DNA of 64,000 nucleotides from contig MU119208.1 of NCBI GenBank assembly GCA_014904845.1, positions 248,001 through 312,000 of the forward strand. The letters are read 5' to 3'. The notes under the pieces were generated by a model that saw only the letters and a program-made list of their open reading frames with translations, was not told the DNA's origin and made no database searches. The stretch is from Acephala macrosclerotiorum (Eukaryota; Ascomycota; Leotiomycetes; Helotiales; Mollisiaceae). The position numbers and the translations under genes were made by a program. Shown here piece by piece: positions 43,683 through 55,071 of the stretch. Position 1 is the stretch's first letter; every line of letters starts with the position of its first letter.

Positions 43683-45376
43683 GCTCTCACTCTACGTCCG
43701 AATCACGTCACTTTCCTCATGGATGGAACGAATTCATTATCGTCGGGAAACGTATCTCCTTGAAATACCCCAAGATTGATTGATTGATACCACTCTCATT
43801 TTGCATTGTTTGTTTTTATCGTCTGTCTGCGCGCTGCATATTCTGCTGCGTATTGATACCCTTATACCCAACAGACTGTCCTTTTGCAATCTGCACTGCC
43901 ACTAGGGCAAAAACTGGCCGTTAATACCTAATAAAAGTCTCATTGTATTGTCTGGAGACAATGTCCACTCTTGATTTGTGATTCTAAATTGTGACTTTAA
44001 TTGATTTGGTGTCTTTGATCTCATTCGAACTTGTGATTTCGTTTCCATTTGCCCCTAGCCCCTGCGGATGCCATCTCCTGTCAGGGTCCTGCATCTCGAA
44101 AGCAAGTAAGCACAGCACATGGCATATGGAGTGTAGTACAACAGCAGGAACACCTGCTTATGACCTGACGATCTGTCAGCATCTGAGCGTCATCCCACCC
44201 ATTAACGTTTCCCGGAAATATTCCAAATGTGCAGGAAAATGTGATTCCAAATTTCCAGCAATGGAGAAGGTTCCTGTTGGGAGGGGTGAGTAATCACTTC
44301 GAGGTAAGCTGTTCAATGATCCCTAAATTTTTTAAGAGAGATGACTGAGAGGTAGGTTCCAGATGGAGTAAGTGATCACAAGCTCAATTGCATTCATAAG
44401 TTGTGGCGATGGTGTGACCGTCACTCGTCTCTCCGCTTACCCCTCAACGTCCCGCATTCCATACCCCATTCAAAGCATGTCTCTGTTTAGATTAGGTAAT
44501 TCAGCCATTAAATGTCCTAAGCCCTTGAGAGACACTCCTCACTTGAATCGAGGAGTATGGGGATCACATGATACCATCAACCCCTGTATCCCTACCTCCC
44601 TCTCTGCCTTCTTGTTCCTTCTTTCCTTTCTTCATCCAATTCGAACCTAAATATTCTTCCTCTTCATGGGTTTGCGAGCGTGGGGCTATCCGTAAACGTC
44701 TAAGCTCTCTGACCACTGCTCTTCTAGCATACTTACTATGGTCGACTTGCTCTTTTTCAGATATAACTCGAGACTAAGGGCTCTATAAATGCGCTCATTG
44801 TCAGGAGGGATGTTTGGCGTCAAGAGAGAGGTTTGCTATCAAGGAAGGAAGGAGGAGGAGGAGGTTGGAGAGGCGACGAGATCTGATTTGAGGCGTTGAC
44901 AGGGGGGCTTTAGTTTGCAGATGTTTGGACGAGGCCATTAGGGATTTGAGAGGGAGAGGATGGAAGTTACCGTCAAGCAGTTTATGAACGTGTTTTGCGC
45001 CAACTTGATGTCTCAGATGATGAAATCAGCACGTCATTGTCTGGAGCTATATCAGGGTCTTTAAGAAGCACATTTTCCGTCAAGGGAAGATTAATCTCAA
45101 AGAGGAAACATCCGCAAGCACTTTCAGACATTTGGGGCTTGGAGCATTCTCCCACCCGTCTGATTCTCAGCCTCTGTAATGAAGTACAATCTCCATCACA
45201 AACAAGAATAATTTCCATGGCAAAATAACCTGACTTGAATCCTTGATTTCGAGGCTCAGAAATCTCTTCTCTATTTGCTATGCTATGCTCACATACAAAT
45301 CTATTTGTATCGTCTCCTCTGTCGCATCCATATCCCATAACAACCAGGCAAGAAAGAAACAGAATACAAGACTTTC
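43683..45376. other. Convergent intergenic region
   Basis: About 1.7 kb between the converging PH-domain and thioredoxin reductase genes. It holds the 3' UTRs and a short GGA run near 44857. No gene recognised. Confidence 0.45.
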
Positions 45377-46702
45377 CTATAGCAGAGGGTTGGATCTGTA
45401 TTCGGGGACGACCACATTGCTGCCTTTCTCGGCTCCCTTTTCTGCTTCGAGATTGTTCTCTAGGTCATCTTCTTGTTCGGCGAGGAACTTTTCAGCTTCG
45501 AGGGCTGCTATGCAACCGGAGCCTGCTTAAAGTTAGCTTCTTGGAGCTTGAAATGGGGAGTGTGAACAGGGGAGCTCACCAGCACTAGTGATAGCCTGCC
45601 TATACCTCTTATCCTGCACATCGCCAGCAGCAAAGACACCCTCCACACTCGTATAACTCGTCCCCGGCTTCGTAACCATATAGCCCTCCTCATCCAGCTC
45701 CAATTGCCCCTTGAAAAGTGCCGTGGCAGGATCATGTCCCACAGCATAAAACAACCCATTCGCCTCAATCGTCTCCAATTTCCCCGTCTTCACATCCTTA
45801 ATAACCATATGACTCATTAACCCCTTCTCATCTCCCTTAATCTCCTCTCCTACATGATTAAATTTGACCGTAATCTTCTTATTTGCCAATAGTCGCTTCG
45901 CCATCGTCTTACTCGCTCTCAATACATCCCTCCTCACCAATACCGTAACGTGGCTTCCATACTTTGTCAAAAATATAGCTTCCTCAGCTGCGGAATCTCC
46001 GCCCCCGATAACGACTAGATGCTTATTGCGGAAGATGGGAACGGCACCATCACAGACTGCACAAGCACTGATTCCGTTCTGCCAGTATTTGTCTTCGCCC
46101 GTGAGACCCAGTCGACGAGCTGAGGCGCCGGTGGCGATTATGATGGTGTCTGCAGTGTCAGGGGCTTCGGATTCGGACCATTCGCGCCAGTATTTGAAGG
46201 GGCGGGAGGAGAGGTCGACTTTGGAGACGGTTTCGGTGATGATTTCTGTGCCGAAGCGTTCGGATTGTTTGCGCATGGCGTCCTGCAGAACCATACATGT
46301 CAGTATCGCTCTTGAGACGGGGAATAGCATATAAAGGAAGGAAGGGGGTGTACCATCAACTCCGCACCACCAATGCCATTTGGGAATCCAGGAAAGTTCT
46401 CAACATCGGTCGTTGTAGTCAATTGACCGCCAGCCGCAATACCATTCGCAAGGAAACCTTCATACAGCACCGCTACAGCCTCATCAGTACCATCCACAAC
46501 CTCATTCCAGGAACAAACTCACGCTTCAACTCCGCTCGTGCAAGGTACACAGCAGCGGTATGAGCCGCAGGGCCTGACCCGATAACTGGCATAATATGTT
46601 AGCATACAATCTTCATCCAAACTTTCCTTAATCGTAGTCTTGAAAATTCCAGCTTCGCAGAAGGGAACTCGAGGGAAACTCACTAACAACCTTACTATGC
46701 AT
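45377..46702 (-). CDS. trr1: Thioredoxin reductase (NADPH), 5 exons
   Basis: FAD flavoprotein that reduces thioredoxin with NADPH. Exons are 46702-46684 (19 nt), 46585-46523, 46472-46354, 46282-45580 and 45522-45377; introns are 98, 50, 71 and 57 nt; the protein has 349 residues. The tiny first exon ends A|GTGAGT and joins to give [18 protein letters not shown], the standard fungal start with the FAD dinucleotide motif. Other signatures are [20 protein letters not shown], redox pair Cys141-Ala-Val-Cys144-Asp-Gly-Ala, NADPH motif [12 protein letters not shown] (160-169), YAVGHDPAT and [20 protein letters not shown], where the last intron falls just before the final [10 protein letters not shown] helix. 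The C-terminal tail (about 30 residues, acidic) is longer than in the yeast enzyme. A coding-like frame continues upstream of the ATG; see findings. Low-molecular-weight bacterial/fungal type, no selenocysteine. Confidence 0.96.
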
Positions 46703-47669
46703 CCTTCTCTCAGCGCTCCTAACCAGGAGACTCGCACTACTATTCTGCTTCACAGGTTTCTGCTGTATACTCGCAGCAGCTGCAATCGATAATCCTGAGC
46801 TACCAGCACGCAGTGTTCTCTTGAACGCGGAGGAAAACGTCTTGACTGCTTTTCAAATTCCTTCGATGTTCGCCGCAGAACTTATGCCCGCGTCGTAATC
46901 GAGGGCAGAGCGCGTATTTGTAATAATTGCAGATGTATAAGGTGCTCGGGAGGATTTGGGATTGTGGAAGGAGCTGAAAGGCGAAGGTTCTCGTTGTGTA
47001 TTTGTTGATTTCTAAGTTGTCGGTGCTGGTGTTTCTGCGTGCCCCTCCAAGGATCGCGTCCAGACCCTTCGCGGTCTCGCTTGGATCTGTCATCAATCCA
47101 AATGCCGTCTGTGCAGGAGGCGCTTAGCCGGAATAGGGGATGCCGAGGTATGTTTTGCTTCGTCTGGACTTTGATGTGTAGAATCTTGCTTGACAATCTA
47201 TACAATATTGAACAGAGCTGAGTACAGGGAGAGAACTTGGATATCAACTTCACATGAGGAGGGACACTCGAGCAATAATTCCGAGCTGCTCCGAGATATC
47301 TTCATTCCAAAGACCCCTTCTCACTTCGTATTTGCAATTCCAGCGGATTTCTCCCATCGTTCACGAGGCATCTATATTTCTTTCGTATTGAAACACCACG
47401 AAACTTCCAGGTATCAGCAAGCAGCGGGCTTATGACTTGTCCGGATTCCCGAACGATTTATGCTGCATGAGGAACTACATATCGTCATGCAGCCTGCTAG
47501 ATCGCAGGACTATTTTTTGCATTGATACCAACAGCATCAATCATAATCGAACTCCCGAGTCGTAGCCGGCATTTTCTAAGTATATTACTGTCATACCACG
47601 CACACATGGCGCTTGGACACCCACCGCAATGCCTCTTCATACAGAAGTGGTTGCTTTCCAAAAAGAAGT
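46703..47669. other. 5' region of thioredoxin reductase; no other gene
   Basis: About 970 bases. In frame with the reductase ATG the minus strand is open for 50 codons, back to a TGA at 46853-46855, but contains no ATG. Other ORFs here overlap and show no family match. Confidence 0.5.
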
Positions 47670-50508
47670 TCACCTATGAACCAACACCTCACTTCGCAGC
47701 GACTCATTCCACCTCCTCCCCTGCCTAGCAGCCGCCTTCACAATATTCCTCATACTCGAAACCGGCGTCCAAACACCGGTCCTATAAAGCCCACACGAAA
47801 TGCCCTTCTTCACCAACCCATCAATAAAATTCTTCAGCATCCAAGCACTAACAGCCTTCTTCCAATCCCAAATAATCGTGCTCCAAACAACAAGCCCATT
47901 CTCTCTCAACTTATCATAGTTTAGACCTTTGTAGTCTTTATCTACTTCATCAATCCAAGTTGGGTCTAAGAGGGGTCGGATATCTTGCTCGAAATCTTCG
48001 ATTGCGGCGGCTGCGATATCGAGGATCATGCTGAGGTCCCAGAAGACGAGTGTTAGGTATGCTGAAGCCTCGGAGTTCTTTCGTTCTTCTGATGATTTGG
48101 GAGATGGAATGTATAGTTGTAGATGTCGTCTTCAGTCAGTATGAGCTCGAAGGTGAGTGCAAATTGAAAAAGAGGCTATTTCGGTCTTGAATGGGGTGGT
48201 GCAGAGCTTCTTCGAGGGATTATCTTTCCCGACTTCCGCGATCGTGGAAGGTGAAGATCGTGGTGGACGACATGTGGTTAGCACTTTGTTCTCAAGGATA
48301 TTCGTCAGGCTTTCTGAGAACCGGCGAGAAGCATAGCCCAGTCGACGCAGATGGCCGATCAGACGGAAAAAGATGGTCAACCTAAGTGAGGAGTAATAAA
48401 TACCCCCAAAATTCCTGAGCTGCAGATTGAACGCTAAAGCCAGTCAGAAGAATAAGACGTAGAGCCATTTGATGAAAGTAGGACGAGGAAGAAGGTCATT
48501 GAAAGGCTGGGAAAAGCATGTTCCAGCACGGCGATAGATGGTGTAGTTGCCCATGGGCTAGAACATGTCTCCACTCAAGATGACTTCCATCTGGGTTAGT
48601 TTCTTGAGCATGGTCCGGTCTGTGATGGGCCGATATTCTACTACGAATACTTCCACGCTGTTCCAAGTTCCTGTATTTCTCAGACAGTTCGATCGCACGT
48701 TGCTTAGCGTCAGGGGTTTGAGCAGTGGTGGTGCATAGAGGAAGCTAGACAGATGTCCGCCATGTAGTCGCTAGAAAGCTGGATTGGCTGTGGTAGGTAG
48801 CGAGGACAATGTTGCACTCACGGAACGTTGCTAAGGCGAATTCTGTGGTACAGGACCGGCAATTCTTTAGGGGCGAACAATAACCCCAACCTCAAGGCCC
48901 GCAAGTTTGACATCCTTCGAGTCCCGATAGAGGCCAAATCGTTGCCTCTCGGTAGTGTCAACAAAATCGCCCAGAGCTGCTTCCACCTAAAGGCGACATC
49001 AAGACGCTTTATAGCGCTAGTCACGTCTCGGAAGGATGGCGAGAAGTGGTTATACAAATGGGTAGGCTTCTGGGTTTGACTTGGCAGCGTCCTGTTGCTC
49101 TCTCGCAGAGAGAGGATCATGACTCATGTCATATTGGTCCTTGCCCACGAGTGCATTATACCAATCTACATCTGTGAAAGTCTTGTTGAACTCCCAATTG
49201 TCCTTAGGGTGTTTCTTGAACTTGGCAGTGTTGTCTGAGGCTTGGTTCCATGTTTCATCAATAACTTTAACAGTTCTGGCTCATAAAGTTGCATAATTTG
49301 CTCTGGAGGAGCCAACATGGCGGCAGCGAAGTAGAGCTTCTGATCTTTTTTGACGTTTGCAAGCAAGTCGGGCCCCATTTCTGGCATGGTATTCATGGAT
49401 AGTTGGTTTGTTACTTGTCTGATGGCTTTTGTAGTGGCGAAGCCTTTCAACGCTTCATTTTTCTATTGGCTCAGTGTCTTACAAATGTTAGCAATGTTAT
49501 TCTGCCGTGAGAGCTAGAAAATACATGAACAAAAGGAGAGCAGATAATGATAGTTGTAACACAAACTTGCCTTCACGTATTGAAGGATGTCAAGATCGTA
49601 CAAGTGAACCCATTTCAAGGGCTGCGATCCTGATTTGAGAGTGGTAAGAGCTCGATAGATCGTGAGATATAGATGCTTGAAAGCACAAAGAGGCATAGTC
49701 ATTCCCATGTAGGCATAGAATATAGTGTTCAAGGGGTCCAGCCCATCATCAGACTTTGGATCCTGAACAGCGAGCTCGTCCAGCAGCATGAGCATGATCA
49801 GATCTCTGGCGATTGCACACTTGTTGACATCTACGGCTGCGAAATGATAACGCTTCTTTTGATAAGCAGGACGACTGTCATACTCAGCGATACCAATGGT
49901 TGTGCTGAGGAGATGCAAGGCATCTCCAATACCTGCAAATAAAGAGTAAACGAACTCTTCCTTTAATACATTTTTAAGAATGTTATCGTCGAAGAGGGAC
50001 ATAATGTCATCATAACCTAAGCTCATTAGCCTCGGCCGTTAGAACAGTACGACAATGGTGAAGTATTCCATATCAGACGACCTGTGCTATTTGTCAATAA
50101 GGATATTCGGCGAGACAGGGCTTCGTACATGAAGAGATGATAGCGGGGTATAGCATTAATGACTCAGAGCCTTCTTTCGACCAATTGATCTTTTCCGAAC
50201 AGTTTGTAGTGTGCCTTTGATTTCTTAGTTCGTTGCTATAGTTTATTGAATATCGGCAAAACCTCCTCTGCAGTCTCGACGCACTGCTTGTATTCGCCAA
50301 TTTCGTATTGTGCAGCAGACAGATTTCCCAGAGGAGTCACATCAGCAGGTACTGCTGCTTGCTCGTATTTCCCAATTGCTAGTGCGAATCATAAGCAATG
50401 TGCACCACCTTCAGGCATAGTACACAAACCTTTGAGAAACTCTGCTGACTTGTGAAGATCATTTCCCTCGGCTTTAATGGCGTTCGCTTGTTTTGCTGCG
50501 GAAGCCAT
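47670..50508 (-). pseudogene. DUF4470-type TPR protein, multiply disrupted
   Basis: A minus-strand gene readable from ATG 50508 to TAA/TAG near 47670 only by crossing lesions. Start exon MASAAKQANAIKAEGNDLHK plus a normal GTTTGT...CTAG intron continues into a tetratricopeptide-like segment (KYEQAAVPADVTPLGNLSAA). Stops then occur at 50236-50238 and 50164-50166, although NAIPRYHLFMYEALSRRISL continues afterwards. The core VYSLFAGIGDALHLLSTTIG and FAAVDVNKCAIARDLIMLML is intact. Frameshifts lie near 50040, 49270 and 48770. Further in-frame stops are at 48558-48560, 48444-48446 and 48132-48134. Downstream segments LTIFFRLIGHLRRLGYASRR, RPPRSSPSTIAEV and VVWSTIIWDWKKAVSAWML match the family C-terminus in order. 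All pieces are collinear, so this is one decayed gene rather than several small ones. Related intact proteins are common in fungi; their function is unknown. Confidence 0.75.
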
Positions 50509-50801
50509 GATCACTCAAATACCAAAGCAATAGGAATGGGATTGACAACGAGCAAGAACATTGACAGGAGGCAAAACAAACTGACTGCTCAGGAAATGAG
50601 GATAGGCATCCCGGCCAACGCGCGTGTCTCTAGTGCGTCTCGAGTGAGGGGCACTCACATGATAACTGATAGAGCGCAAAACCCCAGGTTTGCTGGGGCG
50701 ATTGATGAGCTCTTTTGCTTTTCCGTAGAAGAAAATGCGAGGCGAGAATTATGTTGGGGTGGTGCAGAATTTAACGCTTTTAATAGGTCTCAGTTCTTGA
50801 C

Positions 50802-52469
50802 TTATTTTTGTGCCGGCGGCGGGATGTAGCCCTCCTCGTCCTTCTTGATCATCTGCCAGCTCTTTACCTTCTCATGAGTCCTTGGCCAATACTTGATCGG
50901 CATCTCTTCACCATCTCTCTCAACGATAACCTCCATTTCGACGTCGAAATGATCCACACACCTCCATTCGTGCGAGCTCCACAGAATCTTATCTCCCTCC
51001 TTCAATCCAGCCTCTTCAGCTCGACTACCACTCTTCAACTCCATCACAAGGCCGTATTCGAAACACTTCTGATCCATTCCAAAGTCCAGTAACTCTTGAT
51101 CCACTTGCTTCAGATAGTGAGTCTTGGCGCCATACAGTTCAGGAATAAGCAAGATCGTTCGACCTGCTATGAAGTCCTCGTATCGCTGCGTGAACTCAGT
51201 CCCCATCAACGGCTCCAAGAGTGCTTTCCACTGCTCGATCCCATAAGGCTCCCCAGCGGCTCTCAACTTCGCCAACGGCTTCATACCAAGATCTTCTATT
51301 GGCCTTTTGAGCTCCGACATTCTCCTGATTTTTAGATCTGTGCTCACAACAAACGCCCAGGCCCGTGCCTCAAGATGTTCTCTTGCTGATACACTTGTTG
51401 GGACAAGCTTGAGGAGGCCCTCAAGAGGAAGATTGATGAGGGGATGTGTGTAATATCGAAGACAGAGCGTGTTGATAGTTGCTTGAAAATAGTGTCCCGT
51501 TCGGAACCCATTGCGAAAAGGCATATATATTGATAGACAGTTCTTGATGCCCTCGTAAAGCCAGTCTACATCTTTCGTAGTGACCGGAGGCCCCAGGAAG
51601 AGGTGCGACATCTCATATGCCATTCGGCGAACTAAATCGTAGTCATCTGCTTCAGAGATCTGATCGTCGTAGGCGAAGATGTGACTTCTGAGGAAAGAAG
51701 TGCCCCAAAGTGATTTAGATGGCCATGTGTTGAGAACAAAGCTGCGATATGGGTTGTCCACTGAAGGAGTCTCTTCGAAGAATTCTGAAACTTTGAGGAA
51801 GAAATCGTGGTGCATGTCTTTGATGATTGCTACATTGGGTGGTAACTCCCCGAACCAGTAATATCCATAGTAATCCGAGAGAGTTCCAGGAATTGGAGTT
51901 GGAGGATTGCTTTGGACAGGTCCAACCATATAAACAGACTGAGTCAGTATTGAGCATGGCCCAACCTTTTCTATCGGATTGGGTCCTTCCCCAAACGTCC
52001 ATACTGCTCGTGTACTATTAGGCGTCTGACTGAGATCCCACTCGACAATGTGACGGTAGTTTTTGTCGCCCGGAGGAGTCGGTAGAAATGATAACCCAGA
52101 AGATATTAACCCCCCTTGATCAATATATAGACTGGTGGCCTTTGACACAACCTTCGGTCTTGTATCGGGGACTGGTCCTGTGCGATACTTCAGCTTGACA
52201 TCTCCTGAAGTCTTCCTCCCGACAAGCCAGCTGACAGATGAATGTGAAATTCTTGTTTCTAGCCGAAGTGTCCCTGCATCATCAGAAGCCTCGATTTGCC
52301 TTGGGATGAAACTTTGATTGACAGTGGTACCCGATGTGACGAGAACAAAATCTTCTTCAACCCTAGGAGCCTCAATTGTCAACACAACTCTCAGTCCGGC
52401 GATAGCGTTTGACACATTCAACCGGGGCGTAATGAGCACTCTGATTGTTGGATAGCTGTCGCTGGCCAT
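50802..52469 (-). CDS. M61-like metallopeptidase-fold protein with PDZ, altered zinc motif
   Basis: Intronless, 555 residues, from ATG 52469 to TAA 50802. The N-terminal beta-rich part (1-190) resembles the beta domain of M61/M1-type peptidases. The thermolysin-like helical part (about 200-460) contains AYEMSHLFLG (284-293) and WLYEG (303-307). A PDZ-like C-terminal domain follows (about 475-530, GLVMELKSGSRAEEAGLKEG). In M61 glycyl aminopeptidases the zinc site is H-E-x-x-H plus a downstream Glu. Here the first His is Tyr285 while Glu286, His289 and Glu306 remain. The protein may therefore bind metal weakly or be a pseudoenzyme. No signal peptide is seen. It lies just upstream, same strand, of the DUF4470 relic. 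Family assignment rests on domain order and motif shape, so it is moderately sure. Confidence 0.7.
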   Translation of the reverse strand: MASDSYPTIRVLITPRLNVSNAIAGLRVVLTIEAPRVEEDFVLVTSGTTVNQSFIPRQIEASDDAGTLRLETRISHSSVSWLVGRKTSGDVKLKYRTGPVPDTRPKVVSKATSLYIDQGGLISSGLSFLPTPPGDKNYRHIVEWDLSQTPNSTRAVWTFGEGPNPIEKVGPCSILTQSVYMVGPVQSNPPTPIPGTLSDYYGYYWFGELPPNVAIIKDMHHDFFLKVSEFFEETPSVDNPYRSFVLNTWPSKSLWGTSFLRSHIFAYDDQISEADDYDLVRRMAYEMSHLFLGPPVTTKDVDWLYEGIKNCLSIYMPFRNGFRTGHYFQATINTLCLRYYTHPLINLPLEGLLKLVPTSVSAREHLEARAWAFVVSTDLKIRRMSELKRPIEDLGMKPLAKLRAAGEPYGIEQWKALLEPLMGTEFTQRYEDFIAGRTILLIPELYGAKTHYLKQVDQELLDFGMDQKCFEYGLVMELKSGSRAEEAGLKEGDKILWSSHEWRCVDHFDVEMEVIVERDGEEMPIKYWPRTHEKVKSWQMIKKDEEGYIPPPAQK

Positions 52470-52833
52470 GTTAACTTTTCCAATGCGCTAGGCTAGAAGA
52501 GAAGAAGGGTATCGCAGAGCAGAGATGGGGTTGAGGAAAAGCCTCGGAGTAAAACAAGGTCTGAGAGCGAAGTTTGCAAATCGCCGTCTCTTACGGACTG
52601 CCTTAATAGGTCACTTAACCACCATTTTGAGAGACAAGGAAATTATTCCTCTTCTTTGAGCAATGTTGAGTTGGAGTGGGATGGTTTACGAGTAAGGAGT
52701 CAAGATTGGATGAGCTTTCAAGTCGCGCAAAACCGCACTCTTCCGAGCTTCCCCGCATTCTGAACCTCCATCTCGAAGTCTGTACCACCATTATTTTGCA
52801 TCATTTCGCATTGTCCTCGACACGGCTACCAAC
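52470..52833. other. Divergent promoter between M61-like and DUF1776 genes
   Basis: About 360 bases between divergently transcribed genes; no other feature seen. Confidence 0.5.
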
Positions 52834-54486
52834 ATGTCCGCAGACGACCAAGCTTTCTTAGACATTGTAAGATTTCAAGCTTTCTCAAAACATTCTGAAC
52901 TAACGTTCTAGTCAGCTCTCCTCTGTTCCCAATGATGTCAAGCGGTACTCGAGCGAAGTGGCCGATTATGTCGACAGTCACCTTGAAAAGGTCTCAAATA
53001 CTTTAAGAGAAGCTCTTTCGTCCTCGAAATGGATTCCCGAGTCTGCGCGCCCGAGACCACCTCCGCCACCACCGAAGCCGTTCCAGATGCCCGTTCCTCA
53101 ATCAGCACTTGGCCAGCTCCAAAGTTGGGTTCTCAAGCACAAGGTTCTGACGACATTTATTGTACTGGCTATTGGAGGCGTCACATACAAGGTCGTAAGG
53201 AGAAAGGTCAATCGCAAGAAGCGTAGGGCGAAGCGTGCGAGCAATGGAGCAAGACTTGAGGTCGTGGTCATTGCTGGACCTCCTTCGGAACCTATTACTC
53301 GGTCCATTTCCCTGGATCTAGAAAGGAGAGGTTTCATTGTCTACATTGTCTGCAATACTATTGAGGAGGAAGTACTGGTCCAAAATGAAGCTAGACCAGA
53401 CATCAAACCCTTGACGATTGATATCGTGGATGTGAGTGTCAATCCTCCCTTGAAAGTCTATTCCATCTAACATCTTCATAGCCCGAAAGCGCCCGAGCAT
53501 CCATTGAACGCTTCACACTCCACCTACAATCACCACACGCCGCCTTCCAAGGTGCAAAGCCTCACCACCTCTCTCTTCGCTCCCTAATCCTTATTCCCTC
53601 GCCATCCTACCCATCCTCACCAATTGCCACTCTCTCCCCATCCACTCTCTCCGACCTCCTCAACACCCGCCTCCTCACCCCCATCCTTACAACACAAACC
53701 TTCCTCCCCCTCCTTCAAGCAACCCCCCTCCCTCACCCCACCCACGCCCACCTCAACCTCCAAACCCCAAAAGGCGACAAACCCTCCGTTCTACTTTTGA
53801 CACCAAGCATAATCTCCTCCCTCTCACCCTCCTTCCACCTCCCGGAATCAATAATAAACAGTGCCCTAACATCCTTCACCTCCGTCCTAACCTCCGAACT
53901 CTCACCTCTCAACATTCCAGTCACACATCTCCAACTTGGGACTTTCGACGTTAGTTCTTTTACTCATAATAAAGCGTTGGTAATGACGGCGCAAGCTCAA
54001 AGGGCTGAAACGCTGAAATGGGATGAGGGGAGTAGACAAGCTTATGGAAGGAATTTCGTGGCTGTGAGTTCGAGGGGAGGTGGAGGTGTAGGAGCAGTTG
54101 GGAAAGGAAGTTCGTTGCGGGAATTGAACAATGCTGTGTTTGACGCTATGGTTTCCGGCCGAGCTGGAACTGTGAGAGTTGGCATGGGCAGTCGAGCTTA
54201 CGGCTTCGTAGGTCGATGGGTTCCACGCAGCTTAGTGGGATGGATGATGGGTGTTCGACGAGTTGGAGAGCCAAGGGGCGAGTTCGGGCGAGGAGGGATC
54301 TTTGGTGAGGGTTTGAGTTTAGGGCTAAGTAGGAGTACGAGTCCGGGGAGTGTGGGTAGTGGGAATGTGCATGGGTTGGGGGAGAGTGAGTATGTTTCTG
54401 TTTATCAGGGAGATACCTTGCCTGAGGGAGATTATCCGGATGGATTTAAGGATGAGCATGATGGGTATGATGGGAGTGGACATTAG
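52834..54486 (+). CDS. DUF1776 protein, membrane-anchored, SDR-like
   Basis: Exons are 52834-52866 (33 nt), 52916-53431 and 53482-54486; 517 residues. The first intron uses the CAG at 52913-52915, because the nearer TAG acceptor would bring a stop into frame. Start MSADDQAFLDI is followed by a helical amphipathic part (SSEVADYVDSHLEKVSNTL), a Pro-run (RPRPPPPPPKP) and one membrane segment (TTFIVLAIGGVTYKVV, about 88-103) with a strongly basic following stretch. A Rossmann-like domain then starts VVVIAGPPSEPITRSISLDL, reminiscent of short-chain dehydrogenases but without a clear Gly-rich motif or YxxxK. The C-terminus is Gly/Ser-rich and ends in acidic residues. This is the fungal DUF1776 family; its biochemical role is not established. 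Location in an organelle or ER membrane is inferred from the anchor. Confidence 0.88.
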
Positions 54487-55071
54487 GTTCGGACAGATGA
54501 TTTATTGGATACTTGGAGTTTGGAGGTTGAGTTGAGGCATGGCATGGATCTGGGTAGAAGGATGTTATGGGAAATCTCCAATCATGGAATAGTACTGAGG
54601 ACAGTACGCAAAATCACGCTTCGCTTACGGCACTGAAATAGAAAACCTTGACAAATTCTCCGTTCGATATTATTGATTTTTGATCTGATATCTCAACATT
54701 TTGACTTTCTGTTGCTGATCCGAATCTTATGCTTTCTCAGCCTCACGACGGCAGCTCGGTCCGCCTAACCTCGTAACAAGCTCACTTGACAGAACTCACC
54801 CTATCTGAGCATTTGCCAGCTCGTATCTCGTCTCATGCATTACAAGCGGTGTTCCGATTCTTGTTCCAAGAACAGAACATCCCGCACTATGAGGCTCGCA
54901 TCAAAGCGTTCCATGCGAGGCTCAAGATCTCGCCATACATACCAAGTCTCGCAATAATGCGTTCCATCCCATCACATCCTGACTCAAGCCTTGCGTTCCA
55001 TTCCGTTCTAGTTTCCCCGCATAATCCCACATGGCGTTTCCCAAGTTCCAAAAGGTTCGAGGCGTGGATGC
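54487..55071. other. Convergent intergenic region
   Basis: About 585 bases between the 3' ends of the DUF1776 and Yth1 genes. The plus-strand ORF 54786-55412 runs into the Yth1 gene and is its antisense shadow. Confidence 0.5.
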
